In this document: in pieces, positions 11,553 through 22,801 of the stretch
How positions within the stretch are numbered: position 1 is the stretch's first letter
Layout of the letters: every line of letters begins with the position of its first letter
Notes under the pieces: generated by a model
Told to the model about the DNA's origin: nothing
The model's input: only the letters and a program-made list of their open reading frames with translations
Databases searched by the model: none
NCBI GenBank assembly: GCA_032768795.1
Contig: CP136490.1
Span: 1,116,001-1,180,000, forward strand
DNA length: 64,000 bases
Origin: Tremella fuciformis
Taxonomy: Eukaryota; Basidiomycota; Tremellomycetes; Tremellales; Tremellaceae
Direction: 5' to 3'
Program-made: the position numbers and the translations under genes

Positions 11553-12182
11553 ATGAGCCGTCTGAACACGCTAGAGCAAGACTCGATACCGAAGTCGCTC
11601 GAGTTTACCGCCCAAAGCGTATCTGAGTGTCTCATACGTCGGACACGGGAGCTGAGACCCGGGAGCCCGCTGCCGACTTTAGTGCAAGATGCTCGCCAGG
11701 TCGCAACTGACTTGATGAGCCTTTACTCCAGCATAGCGATGTCCAACGCGAAGCAAGAGGATATCGCAGTATCCGTCTGCGCTTGTTTTATGGCCAAATA
11801 TAACGCGGAGACGCCCTCGTACAATACGAAGCTGAAGAATCGTATCAGGTTGAAAATTCAGGACATCGAATTAGATGTCAAAGAATCACTTGGCTCTCAG
11901 CTTGAATCAGAGAACGGCGGGACAAGTCTTTCTGACCCTATCTCTCCTGCTCAGTTTTTTTATCCTCCTTCGTCGAGCAACCTGCCGGTATATGAAAGGC
12001 TTGTATATGACGAACCATCCGTCCAGCTTTGTTGGATGAGCGACCTTGTTGATGGGAGAAAGACCTGGTGTGGCGAACGTCCTCCGATCCGTTATTACAC
12101 TCGGACCAGGGACAAGAATCTTCGTCACGAGAGAGCTGTCGCCGTGGGAATGAGCGTCGTAGGGCTCGAGAATTGGACGTAG
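11553..12182 (+). CDS. P2: orphan-family protein, 209 aa
   Basis: Single-exon ORF. It aligns with P1 along most of its length: TAQSVSECLIRRT with TARSISRYLVDQA, DARQVATDLMSLYSS with DAAQVAEEVIRLFSN, KQEDIAVSVCACFMAKY with KQDAVATSVSACFLAKY, and YERLVYDEPSVQLCW with YRRLVYDHPSLQICW. It ends RHERAVAVGMSV against SRKSAAVEMSV. The middle section (KNRIRLKIQDIELDVKESLG) is longer and more charged than in P1. There is no signal peptide or membrane segment and the function is unknown. The conserved residues are spread over a pattern of helix, helix and beta strand, so this is a folded domain and not low-complexity sequence. Confidence 0.62.
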   Translation: MSRLNTLEQDSIPKSLEFTAQSVSECLIRRTRELRPGSPLPTLVQDARQVATDLMSLYSSIAMSNAKQEDIAVSVCACFMAKYNAETPSYNTKLKNRIRLKIQDIELDVKESLGSQLESENGGTSLSDPISPAQFFYPPSSSNLPVYERLVYDEPSVQLCWMSDLVDGRKTWCGERPPIRYYTRTRDKNLRHERAVAVGMSVVGLENWT

Positions 12183-12996
12183 GGGACCAGACGACAGCGG
12201 TCAGGACGACCGCCCGGTCAAGGCTTGCATTGCCTTCCTTCTTCTCTACTGAATAGCCTTTCGTAGTGGGAGGCCCGATGTATCCGACAGTGTTGATGAG
12301 CAGGATGGAAACACCAGATCCCGATTCTGTTCTGGTGGCCGACCGCATCTAATACTACTCGCTGCCTCGGCATTCGGATCAGGATGCCATGTTCGCCACT
12401 TCCATTATACGAGCGACTGACTTGGTGTTGAGACGCTCGGGCAGGTGTCTTGCCAATGCCGGTGTTGCTTAGACAAAACGGCACTCCCAGCAGCAGGTAG
12501 CATAAGCGATATCGCATGAATGAAATTCACCTTAGTGGCGACTTATATGGGCTCTCGTGAGAAGGTCTGCTGCAGTACCCTCACTTGGCAATATCCCAGG
12601 GCATTCGGCAATGGGCGTGCGCCATCCTTTCTTGCGTTTTATCATTTTTCTCAGCGGGGCCTGCAGGAAGATGAAAAGCCTTCGGATTTCTTCGAGCTTT
12701 AACGTCCACTTTGCTTCTTTCGAAAGCAGACTCGCCAATTCACGGACACGATCGCGAATTCTCCTGGCACTTTTGGAAACCCCTATTGTCTATCGTCAGC
12801 ACACCAAGGAGGAGCGAATACCGATTCTGATGTGTAAACAGATGTGTCATCACGCGGCCATTTCATTTCTCGCTGGTCAAGGAGGTAGGCCCAAGAGACA
12901 TAAATACCTCAGTAGTCAAGGTAGCTGGAATCTCACGATACTCATCCATCGCCATCTGACAACAAACATAATTGCTGAAGCTTGATTCCACTCACC
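12183..12996. other. P2-P3 intergenic region
   Basis: About 0.8 kb with no recognisable gene or repeat; it should carry the P3 promoter. Confidence 0.45.
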
Positions 12997-13483
12997 ATGC
13001 ACCGCATGAGGAGGTCGTTCAAGAATATCATCGGTGTCTCTCGTGGCTCCGACGCCGACCCCTTACATATGTTGATGTTCTCAGCGGAGAGCATATCTGC
13101 GTACTTGGAAAAACAGGTGAAGAGCATGCTAATCTTCCCGACTGAGACCTTGGCAGCCCTTTTGAAAAAGGGATGCATGTCAGGTAGGAGAGGAACTCAT
13201 GACGCTATTCTCAGATAATGCGTGCTTCGCGCCTGATGGACAATTCGAGCCAGAGCAGGAATTCGACCCCAATGAAACGCGCCACGTCAAACGTGACGAC
13301 GTAGCGACCTCTGTCGTCACTTGTTTTGTTGCCAGGTATCGTGATCACTATCTGTCAGGACTTCCTCCAGAAACCTATGGAGTTCAGGGAATTGAGAAAG
13401 ACGAGAAAGTTATCCTTCTTGGAGGATCTCTTGACCAGCCACCCACCAAACTGCCAGCGGAAATGTTCTGCACGAACGAAGAA

Positions 13484-13801
13484 CGACGGAAATAGGTGGT
13501 ACGCTCACATGAGCTTGACTCATCTTCGAGTAACCTCGTCGAGGCTACTCGATCCTCGACGAGGTTGTGCCTCGACGAGGTTCACCCTCGACGAGGCAGA
13601 GAAGCTGCCACCAACGATAACTCCGCTTATAACGCCGACACCCTCGACGACCTTGTAGAATGCCGCCGCCTGTTGCCCTCCTCATCACTCATAGCAAGTG
13701 CTGAGCGGGCAACAGGTAAGTCCGAATGCATCACTCATAGCAAGTGCTGAGCGGGCAACAGGTGACCGGAATCCCATTGCCTCAGAGCTAAGATTCCGTC
13801 G
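13484..13801 (+). repeat. Copia-A copy 1 5' LTR (318 bp)
   Basis: It has unusual ends, CGACGGAAAT and GATTCCGTCG, in place of TG...CA. It contains several CCTCGACGAGG/CCTCGTCGAGG palindromes and a 46-nt tandem duplication (CATCACTCATAGCAAG...). Confidence 0.93.
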
Positions 13802-14847
13802 TGGTAACGTCTCATTCGACAAGTCGCGGTAGATAGAACGCGTCAACAAACTCGTCGACCTTGCCTACGCACCGCCAGCCTCGAAGTGGTCCTCCGTCAT
13901 GCCATCTGTGCATACGGTGAAAGAAGAGCGTAAGCTCAACGGGCGCGACAACTACGCCCAGTGGGTGCGCGAGATTCGAGTCGTCCTCGGATCCGCCGGC
14001 CTCGTCCCACACATCACCAAAGACGCGTCAGCGATCCGAGCACTCGTCGAGGCTCGATATCCAGTGTCAAGTCCGGCCACAGCAGCCGAGACATCAAAGA
14101 GAGCAGTTGCTCTATACGAGCATGAGAAGGAGCAGTCCACCGCCCTCTCCACTCTCTACGGCAGTCTGACAGAGACTGTCCAAAATAAGCTTCCCTCGAG
14201 CCTGATCGACTTCGAGAATCCTCAACCGAAGGGGCTTTACGATCACCTGGTCACCACATATGGGGCCAATAACGGATCTCGCCTAGCCGAATTATGGTCA
14301 TCGATATTTGGCGAGACCATCCCAGAGAATGAGGACCCCGAACCTCATCTCACTGCTATCCGGTCACAGTTGGCCGAAATCACCTCCTCCGCCATCACTT
14401 CCAAGCTCACCCTTGAGCAATTCGCCAACCAGATCGGCGCATACGCCGCCATCCGTCGCCTACCGTCCTCATACGGCCTCCTCGCATCGACCTTCTACTC
14501 AGGGACCTCGTCGAACAAGATCCATCTCGACGAGGTTATCGATAGGGTTGCCGATGAACACCGCCGACGTCAACAAAAGGGCGAGAGCGTAAACGAGATG
14601 GGGATGCTCAGCAAATCTCTACCAAAACCGGCAGGCAAGAGATGCATCCACCATCCGGATCAGGGGAGGCACTCCACAGATGAGTGCTGGAAAGTGATTG
14701 GAGTGCCGAAGCACATCCAGGAGCAGAGGTCGGCAAAGGAAGCAGACAGGAGGAAGAAGCAAGGAGGACAAGCGGGGAAGGGAATGAAGGCGAGAGAGCA
14801 GAGCGAGTCAGGAGACGACTCATCAAGTGAGGCCAAGAGAGGCTCGT

Positions 14848-15251
14848 TGTCACAAACTCGCTCTCCAACCCCCTCCAAGGGTGAGGCACCTTAAACCATA
14901 AAAGGAATTCTGCGGCCAACGCTCTGGTTAATCCCAAACCAGGGCCCATTGGTATATAACAGGGCTACCGAGCTGATGTGTCATTGCCCGTCATGACACT
15001 ATCACCCATTCACCACAGAGCTCGCCCTCGAGCTCTGCACTCCTCCCCTCCCACCTGGACCCAGGCTGGGATTCGAACGCTGGACTGAGAATTCCTTTAC
15101 TGTCACAAACTCGCTCTCCAACCCCCTCCAAGGGTGAGGCACCTTAAACCATAAAAGGAATTCTGCGGCCAACGCTCTGGTTAATCCCAAACCAGGGCCC
15201 ATTGGTATATAACAGGGCTACCGAGCTGATGTGTCATTGCCCGTCATGACA
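14848..15251. mobile_element. TRIM-like miniature LTR element, 404 bp
   Basis: Two direct repeats of 151 bp (14848-14998 and 15101-15251), starting TGTCACAAAC and ending GTCATGACA, flank a 102-bp core. The TSD CTCGT lies at 14843-14847 and 15252-15256. The empty site is present in Copia-A copy 2 (GGCTCGTCGAGGG at about 19425). It has no coding capacity. Each repeat contains TATATAAC. The core holds GGGATTCGAAC, which resembles a tRNA B box on the opposite strand, but no tRNA folds there. TG...CA ends, paired terminal repeats and a 5-bp TSD fit a terminal-repeat retrotransposon in miniature; the partner that mobilised it is unknown. Confidence 0.85.
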
Positions 15252-18120
15252 CTCGTCGAGGGAGATAAAGGAGGAAGGCTATTATGCGACAGAGATCGCA
15301 CTGCACGCCCACGATAACCTTCCCTCCACTTCCATCATCATCGACAGCGGTGCTACAAGTCCGTTTATCAAGGACAAACACCTCCTCTCCCACCTCACCA
15401 AGCTCGACAAGCCCATCAAAATCCAGATCGGAGATGGGTCAATTGTCGAGGCTACACACTCCGGCCGCCTGACATTCGAGAACGTATGGTACAAGAACGC
15501 CCTCTATGTCCCCTCATTCACGCACAACCTCCTCTCCACACAGCGCCTCGGTCCATACACAGGGACCCATTGGCGCTTCTCGAGTGACTCGGCTACATTG
15601 GTCGAGAAAGGAAAGGTCATCCTCCGGGGCAAGAAGCTCGGCAACCTATGGGTTGTAGACGACACACCGGTACGCACCACCTCGCGCATTCACCGAGCAC
15701 TTCAGGCAAGAGAAAACACTGAAGCCGAAGACAACCGCCTCCTCACCTGGCACAAGCGCCTAGGTCACTCGAACATGAGGAAGGTCTGGGAGCTCGGGAA
15801 AGAGGGGAAGCTAGGCGCAAAGTGGACGGGATTGTTTCGGAGAGTCGAATGCATGGATTGCCTGAAAGGAAAGGCAACGCGCTCGGCATCTCTACCTAAC
15901 CCGCGTCGAGCCGGCAAACCCCTCGTCGAGGTATCAGTCGATCTATGGGGACCAGCGACCGTCCAGTCGAGAGAAGGCTTCCAATACTTCCTCACCTGCT
16001 ACGACGACCATAGCAAATTTGTGCAAGCTATACCAATCAAGAAGAAGTCGGATGCAGCCGAAGCACTACAAGACTACATCAAGTTGGCAGAGAATCAGCT
16101 TGATCGAACGGTCAAGACCATCCGCTCAGACCAAGGAGGCGAGTTCACGAGCAAGGAATTCAGCCACTGGTGTAAAAGCAAGGGAATTGAGCATACCCTC
16201 ACGCCGACCGACGCACACAATCAAAACAGTCGAGTCGAGCGCGTCCATCTCACCATCCTCAATGACATCCGCACATGTCTCGCGGACTCGAACCTGTCAA
16301 GTCAATTCTGGGTCGACGCATTACGATATGTAGTCTTCACCAGAAACAGGCTACCAGACTCCCAAGGAAAAATCCCTGTCGCTCTCTTTCGACCACATCA
16401 CGACATTGACATACGATATGAAGGAATGCAGCCATTTGGCCAACACTGCATCTATCGAGTTGTGAGCCCCGCATCAAAGCTCGACGAGCGGGGTCAATGC
16501 GGTCGACTGCTGGGATACACGGAAGGGAGCTGGGGCTACAAGGTGTTGACCCAAACCAACAGGGTCATCGCAAGTCGAGACGTTACATTCATCACGGGCA
16601 AGAAGACAACGCCACGTTCAGATGAACCGCGACGGATTCTGGAGCCGCCTCAACCTGAACCTCGACAAGCATCGACGAGCCTCGACGAGGATGACGATAC
16701 ATCAATCGAGCTGAACGAGATAGTCGAGGCAGGGGAGGCACCAGAAGAAGAGGAACAAAGGGAAGAGATGGACGACATACCTCCCCAAGCCGTGCCAAGG
16801 CAAGGGAGAGGCTGGGCCAACGAATACATTCGAGAGGATGCACCGAGCCCAGAACCGAACCCCGACGACGGACCAGAGGATCCAGATCGTCGGCTAAACC
16901 AGCCCATAGAGGCCGATGCAGATGAACCAAGACGGTCCGGGAGACTAGCAGGTCAAGAGCCCAGTCATCACCCTCTGCACGACATCGACATGGACTATAA
17001 CCGAGTAGCCATCGAGCACGCGTTATCAGCCCAGTCACTCACCAACCCTCAGTCATACACCGAAGCTCGTCGAGCTGCAGACTGGGAGGAGTGGAACAGG
17101 GCCATGGACGAGGAGATGACAAAGATGGAGAAATACGGAGTGTGGGAGAAAGTCCCCAGAGAGAACCACCGCACCCTTACAGGCAAATGGGTCTTCACCC
17201 GCAAAATCGACGGGGACACGGGCAAAGCAAGCCAATACAAGGCTAGATTCGTCGTGAGAGGGTTCCAACAAGTCTCAGGACGGGATTTCGACGAACTCTT
17301 TGCATCGGTCACCCACAAGTCTTCATTCCGCCTATTCCTCACCATCGTTAACTACCTCGACTGGGAATGCGACCAAATCGACATCATCGGCGCATTCCTC
17401 AAGGCCAATATCGACAAGGACATCTTCATCGAGCCACCAGAAGGTAGCGACATCGCTGCCGATCACGTCCTGCACCTCCGGAAGTCATTATACGGTCTCC
17501 GACAATCACCGCACTTGTTCAACAAGCGCCTCGACGAGTTCCTACGGGAGCTAGGCTTCAAACCGACCCTAGCGGACCCATGCATCTACTCGCTGCGACA
17601 AGGACACAAGCGGTGCATGATCTCAGTCCATGTTGACGACATGCTCATAGCCGGCAACGATCGATCAACAATCGACGAGATCAAGCGGAGGATCGACAAG
17701 GAACTTGAGTGCAAGGATCAAGGACCGGTCTCATACTTCCTCGGTATCAACATCTACCGAGACAGGCCAAACAAGAAGATGTACCTATCACAAGAGCACT
17801 ACATCGAGGCAGTTCTTCAACGCTTCGGTGAAACCGGGAAAGCCTGCAAGACAATCTTGCCAGACGCAAAGCTCGTCGAGGCTACGCCAAAGGAGGTCGA
17901 GGAGGCTCGAGACAAACCGTTTCCTGCACTCGCCGGGTCAATCCTCTATATCGCCACTATCACCCGACCCGACATCGCCTACGCAGCCTCACTGCTGTGT
18001 CGCTTCATAAGCAAATGGTCACTCGCGCATTGGAGGGCCGCAAAGCACCTACTGAGGTATCTTCGAGGAACCTCGGATCTTGCTCTCACCTTCGATGCTC
18101 ATGGAGGGAGACGAGCACTG

Positions 18121-18392
18121 CGACGGAAATAGGTAGTACGCTCACATGAGCTTGACTCAGCCTCGAGTAGCCTCGTCGAGGCACACACATCCTCGACGAG
18201 GTTGTGCCTCGACGAGGTTCATCCTCGACGAGGCAGGGGAAGCTGCCACAACAATAACTCCGCATATAACGCCGACACCCTCGACGACCTTGTAGAATGC
18301 CGCCGCCTGTTGCCCTCCTCATCACTCATAGCAAGTGCTGAGCGGGCAACAGGTGACCGGAATCCCATTGCCTCAGAGCTAAGATTCCGTCG
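18121..18392 (+). repeat. Copia-A copy 2 5' LTR (272 bp)
   Basis: Same ends (CGACGG...CCGTCG) as the other Copia-A LTRs, but it carries only one copy of the 46-nt repeat. Confidence 0.93.
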
Positions 18393-18489
18393 TGGTAACG
18401 TCTCCTTCGACAAGTCGCGGTAGATAGAACGCGTCAACAAACTCGTCGACCTTGCCTACGCACCGCCAGCCTCGAAGTGGTCCTCCGTC

Positions 18490-21400
18490 ATGCCATCTGT
18501 GCATACGGTGAAAGAAGAGCGTAAGCTCAACGGGCGCGACAACTACGCCCAGTGGGTGCGCGAGATTCGAGTCGTCCTCGGATCCGCCGGCCTCGTCCCA
18601 CACATCACCAAGGACGCGTCAGCGATTCGGGCACTCGTCGAGGCTCGATATCCAGTGTCAAGTCCGGCGACAGCAGCCGAGACATCAAAGAGAGCAGTTG
18701 CTCTATACGAGCATGAGAAGGAGCAGTCCACCGCCCTCTCCACTCTCTACGGCAGTCTGACAGAGACTGTCCAAAACAAGCTTCCCTCGAACCTGATCGA
18801 CTTCGAGAATCCTCAACCGAAGGGGCTCTACGATCATCTGGTCACCACATATGGGGCCGACAACGGATCTCGCCTAGCCGAATTATGGTCATCGATATTT
18901 GGCGAGACCATCCCAGAGAATGAGGACCCCGAACCTCATCTCACAGCTATCCGGTCGCAACTGGCCGAAATCACCTCCTCCGCCATCACTTCCAAGCTCA
19001 CCCTTGAGCAATTCGCCAACCAGATTGGCGCATACGCCGCCATCCGTCGCCTACCGTCCTCATACGGCCTCCTCGCATCGACCTTCTACTCAGGGACCTC
19101 GTCGAACAAGATCCACCTCGACGAGGTTATCGATAGGGTCGCCGATGAACATCGCAGACGTCAACAAAAGGGCGAGAGCGTAAACGAGATGGGGATGCTC
19201 AGCAAATCTCTGCAGAAACCGGCAAGCAAGAGATGCATCCACCATCCGGATCAGGGGAGGCACTCCACAGATGAGTGCTGGAAAGTGATTGGAGTGCCGA
19301 AGCACATCCAGGAGCAAAGGTTGGCCAGGGAAGCAGCCAAGGGAAGGAAGCAGGGAGGACAAGCGAAGAAGGCAAGAGAGCAGATGGAGTCAGGGGATGA
19401 CTCATCGAGTGAGAACAAGAGAGGCTCGTCGAGGGAGACAAAGGAGGAAGGCTATTATGCGACGGAGATTGCACTACACGCCAACGACAACCTCCCATCC
19501 ACCTCCATCATCATCGACAGCGGTGCCACCAGTCCATTCATCAAGGACAAGCACCTTCTCTCACATCTCACCAAACTCGACAAGGCCGTCAAGATCCAAA
19601 TTGGAGACGGATCGATTGTCGAAGCTACACACTCCGGCCGCCTCACCTTCAGCAACGTATGGTACAACAACGCCCTCTACGTTCCATCATTCTCGCACAA
19701 CCTCCTCTCAACACAGCGCCTCGGTCCGTACACAGGGACACACTGGCGCTTCTCGAAGGACTCGGCTACATTGGTCGAGAAAGGGAAGGTCATCCTCCGG
19801 GGAAAGAAACTTGGCAACCTATGGGTTGTAGACGACACACCGGTACGCACCACCTCGCGCATTCACCGAGCACTTCAGGCAATAGAAAACACTGAAGCCG
19901 AAGACACTCGCCTCCTCACCTGGCACAAACGTCTAGGTCACTCGAACATGAGGAAGGTGTGGGAGCTCGGGAAAGAGGGGAAGCTAGGCGCAAAGTGGAC
20001 AGGGTCATTTCGGAGAGTCGAATGCATGGATTGCCTGAAAGGGAAGGCAACGCGCTCGGCATCTCTACCTAACCCTCGTCGAGCCAGCAAGCCCCTCGTC
20101 GAGGTATCAGTCGATCTATGGGGACCAGCGACCGTCCAGTCGAGAGAAGGCTTCCAATACTTCCTCACCTGCTATGACGACCACAGCAAATACGTGCAGG
20201 CCATACCACTCAAGAAGAAGTCGGATGCAGCCGAAGCACTGCAAGACTATATCAAGTTGGCAGAGAATCAGCTTGATCGAACAGTCAAGACCATCCGCTC
20301 AGACCAAGGAGGCGAATTCACAAGCAAGGAATTCAGCCACTGGTGCAAAAGCAAGGGAATTGAGCACACCCTTACGCCGACCGACGCACACAACCAAAAC
20401 AGTCGAGTCGAGCGCGTCCATCTCACCATCCTCAATGACATCCGGACATGTCTTGCGGACTCGAACTTGCCAACCCAGTTCTGGGTAGATGCACTGCGAT
20501 ATGTAGTCTTCACTCGGAACAGGCTACCAGGCTCCCACGCGAAAATCCCGATAACGCTCTTCCGACCAAACCACGACATCGACCTGCAGTACCAGGGGAT
20601 GCAGCCATTCGGCCATCACTGCATCTATCGAGTTGTGAACCCCGCATCGAAGCTCGACGAGCGGGGACAATGCGGTCGACTGCTGGGGTACACAGAAGGG
20701 AGCTGGGGCTACAAGGTGCTGACCCAATCCAACAGGGTCATCGCAAGCCGAGACGTCACATTCATCACGGGCAGGAAGACAACGCCCAGTTCAGATGAAC
20801 CACGACAGATCCTGGAGCCGCCTCAACCTGGACCTCGACAACCATCGACGAGCCTCGACGAGGATGACGATACATCCATCGAGCTGAACGAGATAGTCGA
20901 GGCAGGGGAGGCACCAGAAGAAGAGGAACAAGGGGAAGAGATGGACGACATACCTCCCCAAGCCGTACCCAGGCAAGGAAGAGGCTGGGTCAATGAGTAC
21001 ATCCGAGAGGATGCACCGAGCCCGGAACCGAATCCCGACGACGGACCAGAGGATCCCGATCGTCGACTAAACGAGCTCACAGCGGCCGATGCAGATGAGC
21101 CAAGACGGTCGGGGAGACTAGCGGGCCAAGAACCTAGTCATCACCCTCTGCACGACATCGACATGGACTATAACCGAGTAGCCATAGAGCACGCGTTATC
21201 AGCCCAATCACTCAACAACCCCCAGTCGTACACCGAAGCTCGTCGAGCCGCAGACTGGGAGGATTGGAAATCGGCCATGGACGAGGAGATGGGAAAGATG
21301 GAGAAGTACGGAGTGTGGGAGATGGTTCCCAAGGAGAATCACCGCACTCTTACAGGCAAATGGGTATTCACCCGCAAGATCGACGGGGACACGGGCAAAG

Positions 21401-22782
21401 CGAGTCAGCACAAGGCCAGATTCGTTGTGAGAGGATTTCAACAAGTCTCAGGACGAGACTTCGACGAACTCTTTGCTTCGGTCACCCACAAGTCATCATT
21501 CCGCCTGTTCCTCTCCATCGTCAACTACCTCGACTGGGAATGCGACCAAATAGATATCATTGGAGCATTCCTCAAGGCCAACATCGACAAGGACATCTTC
21601 ATCGAGCCACCAGAAGGCAGCGACATCGCCGCCGGACACGTTCTGCACCTCCGGAAATCACTATACGGTCTCCGACAATCACCGCACTTGTTCAACAAGC
21701 GCCTCGACGAGTTCCTACGGGAGCTAGGCTTCAAACCGACCCTAGCGGATCCATGCATCTACTCGCTGCGACAAGGACACAAGCGGTGCATGATCTCAGT
21801 CCACGTTGACGACATGCTCATAGCCGGCAACGATCGATCAACAATTGACGAGATCAAACGGAAGATCAACAAGGAACTCGAGTGCAAGGACCAAGGACCG
21901 GTCTCCTACTTCCTCGGTATCAACATCTACCGAGATAGGTCAAACAAGAAGATGTACCTGTCACAAGAGCACTACATCGAGGCAGTTCTTCAACGCTTCG
22001 GTGAACCCGGCAAAGCCTGCAAGACAATCTTGCCTGACGCAAAGCTCGTCGAGGCTACGCCAAAGGAGGTCGACGAGGCTCGAGATAAACCATTTCCAGC
22101 ACTCGCCGGGTCAATCCTCTATATTGCCACGATCACCCGACCCGACATCGCCTACGCAGCATCACTGCTCTGTCGCTTCATCAGCAAATGGTCACTCGCA
22201 CATTGGAGGGCCGCAAAGCACCTATTAAGGTACCTGCGAGGAACATCAGATCTCGCACTCACCTTTGACGCACATGCAGGAAGAAGAGCACTGCTAGGCT
22301 GGGCAGACGCAGACTGGGGTGGATGTCTCGACACACGTCGATCTACAACCGGCTACGTCTTCAATACATACGGGGGCATTGTGTCATGGAAAAGCAGGCG
22401 ACAACCGACAGTCGCACTCTCGACGACACAGGCCGAACTCCTAGCATCAACAGAAGCGGGCAAAGAGGCAATATGGCTCAGGCAATTATTGAACGACCTC
22501 GACCTCGGTATAGATGGGGCAGTGCCCATCTACAACGACAACAATGGAGCCATTCAACTGGCCAAACATCAACACGGGTTCAAGCTGAACAAAGCATTCG
22601 ACATGCGAGCCCAGTGGATACGAGAGCATCAAGCTGGTGGACTGCTTGAGCTCAAATACACACCAACGGACAGCAACCGAGCCGACATACTGACCAAGAA
22701 CCTTTCGGCCGAGAAGACGAGACAGCTTCGGCAGCTACTGGGCTTGGGAAGACAAGGAGAAGCAGAGCAGCAGAGTCAATAG
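18490..22782 (+). CDS. Copia-A Gag-Pol polyprotein, 1430 aa, intact
   Basis: One uninterrupted frame starting MPSVHTVKEERKLNGRDNYA. Order: Gag (UBN2-like, residues 1-250) with a CIHHPDQGRHSTDEC zinc-binding motif near residue 245; aspartic protease (IIIDSGATSPFI, about 337-348); integrase zinc finger (HKRLGHSNMRKVW ... CMDCLKGKATR); integrase core with VDLWGP, TIRSDQGGEF and the catalytic Glu in NSRVERVHL; an acidic linker; reverse transcriptase with VHVDDMLIAGND; and RNase H (WADADWGG, STTQAELLA). The integrase-before-RT order defines Ty1/Copia. All catalytic acids expected for the family are visible. It would form virus-like particles in the cytoplasm. No frameshift separates gag from pol. 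Confidence 0.95.
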   Translation: MPSVHTVKEERKLNGRDNYAQWVREIRVVLGSAGLVPHITKDASAIRALVEARYPVSSPATAAETSKRAVALYEHEKEQSTALSTLYGSLTETVQNKLPSNLIDFENPQPKGLYDHLVTTYGADNGSRLAELWSSIFGETIPENEDPEPHLTAIRSQLAEITSSAITSKLTLEQFANQIGAYAAIRRLPSSYGLLASTFYSGTSSNKIHLDEVIDRVADEHRRRQQKGESVNEMGMLSKSLQKPASKRCIHHPDQGRHSTDECWKVIGVPKHIQEQRLAREAAKGRKQGGQAKKAREQMESGDDSSSENKRGSSRETKEEGYYATEIALHANDNLPSTSIIIDSGATSPFIKDKHLLSHLTKLDKAVKIQIGDGSIVEATHSGRLTFSNVWYNNALYVPSFSHNLLSTQRLGPYTGTHWRFSKDSATLVEKGKVILRGKKLGNLWVVDDTPVRTTSRIHRALQAIENTEAEDTRLLTWHKRLGHSNMRKVWELGKEGKLGAKWTGSFRRVECMDCLKGKATRSASLPNPRRASKPLVEVSVDLWGPATVQSREGFQYFLTCYDDHSKYVQAIPLKKKSDAAEALQDYIKLAENQLDRTVKTIRSDQGGEFTSKEFSHWCKSKGIEHTLTPTDAHNQNSRVERVHLTILNDIRTCLADSNLPTQFWVDALRYVVFTRNRLPGSHAKIPITLFRPNHDIDLQYQGMQPFGHHCIYRVVNPASKLDERGQCGRLLGYTEGSWGYKVLTQSNRVIASRDVTFITGRKTTPSSDEPRQILEPPQPGPRQPSTSLDEDDDTSIELNEIVEAGEAPEEEEQGEEMDDIPPQAVPRQGRGWVNEYIREDAPSPEPNPDDGPEDPDRRLNELTAADADEPRRSGRLAGQEPSHHPLHDIDMDYNRVAIEHALSAQSLNNPQSYTEARRAADWEDWKSAMDEEMGKMEKYGVWEMVPKENHRTLTGKWVFTRKIDGDTGKASQHKARFVVRGFQQVSGRDFDELFASVTHKSSFRLFLSIVNYLDWECDQIDIIGAFLKANIDKDIFIEPPEGSDIAAGHVLHLRKSLYGLRQSPHLFNKRLDEFLRELGFKPTLADPCIYSLRQGHKRCMISVHVDDMLIAGNDRSTIDEIKRKINKELECKDQGPVSYFLGINIYRDRSNKKMYLSQEHYIEAVLQRFGEPGKACKTILPDAKLVEATPKEVDEARDKPFPALAGSILYIATITRPDIAYAASLLCRFISKWSLAHWRAAKHLLRYLRGTSDLALTFDAHAGRRALLGWADADWGGCLDTRRSTTGYVFNTYGGIVSWKSRRQPTVALSTTQAELLASTEAGKEAIWLRQLLNDLDLGIDGAVPIYNDNNGAIQLAKHQHGFKLNKAFDMRAQWIREHQAGGLLELKYTPTDSNRADILTKNLSAEKTRQLRQLLGLGRQGEAEQQSQ

Positions 22783-22801
22783 ACATGCTCGCGAGGGGAG
22801 G

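Noticed and set aside
13183..13213. 31-nt intron joining the two halves of P3's first piece
   Set aside because: The phase fits, but 31 nt is shorter than any other intron supported here; left open as intron or frameshift.
13540..13620. Regular palindromic repeats resembling a CRISPR array
   Set aside because: Unit spacing is irregular, spacers are only a few bases long, the genome is eukaryotic, and the repeats belong to an LTR.
15061..15090. tRNA B-box-like sequence in the TRIM core
   Set aside because: The flanking bases do not form a T-arm and no A box was found at a proper distance; not called as a tRNA or SINE.
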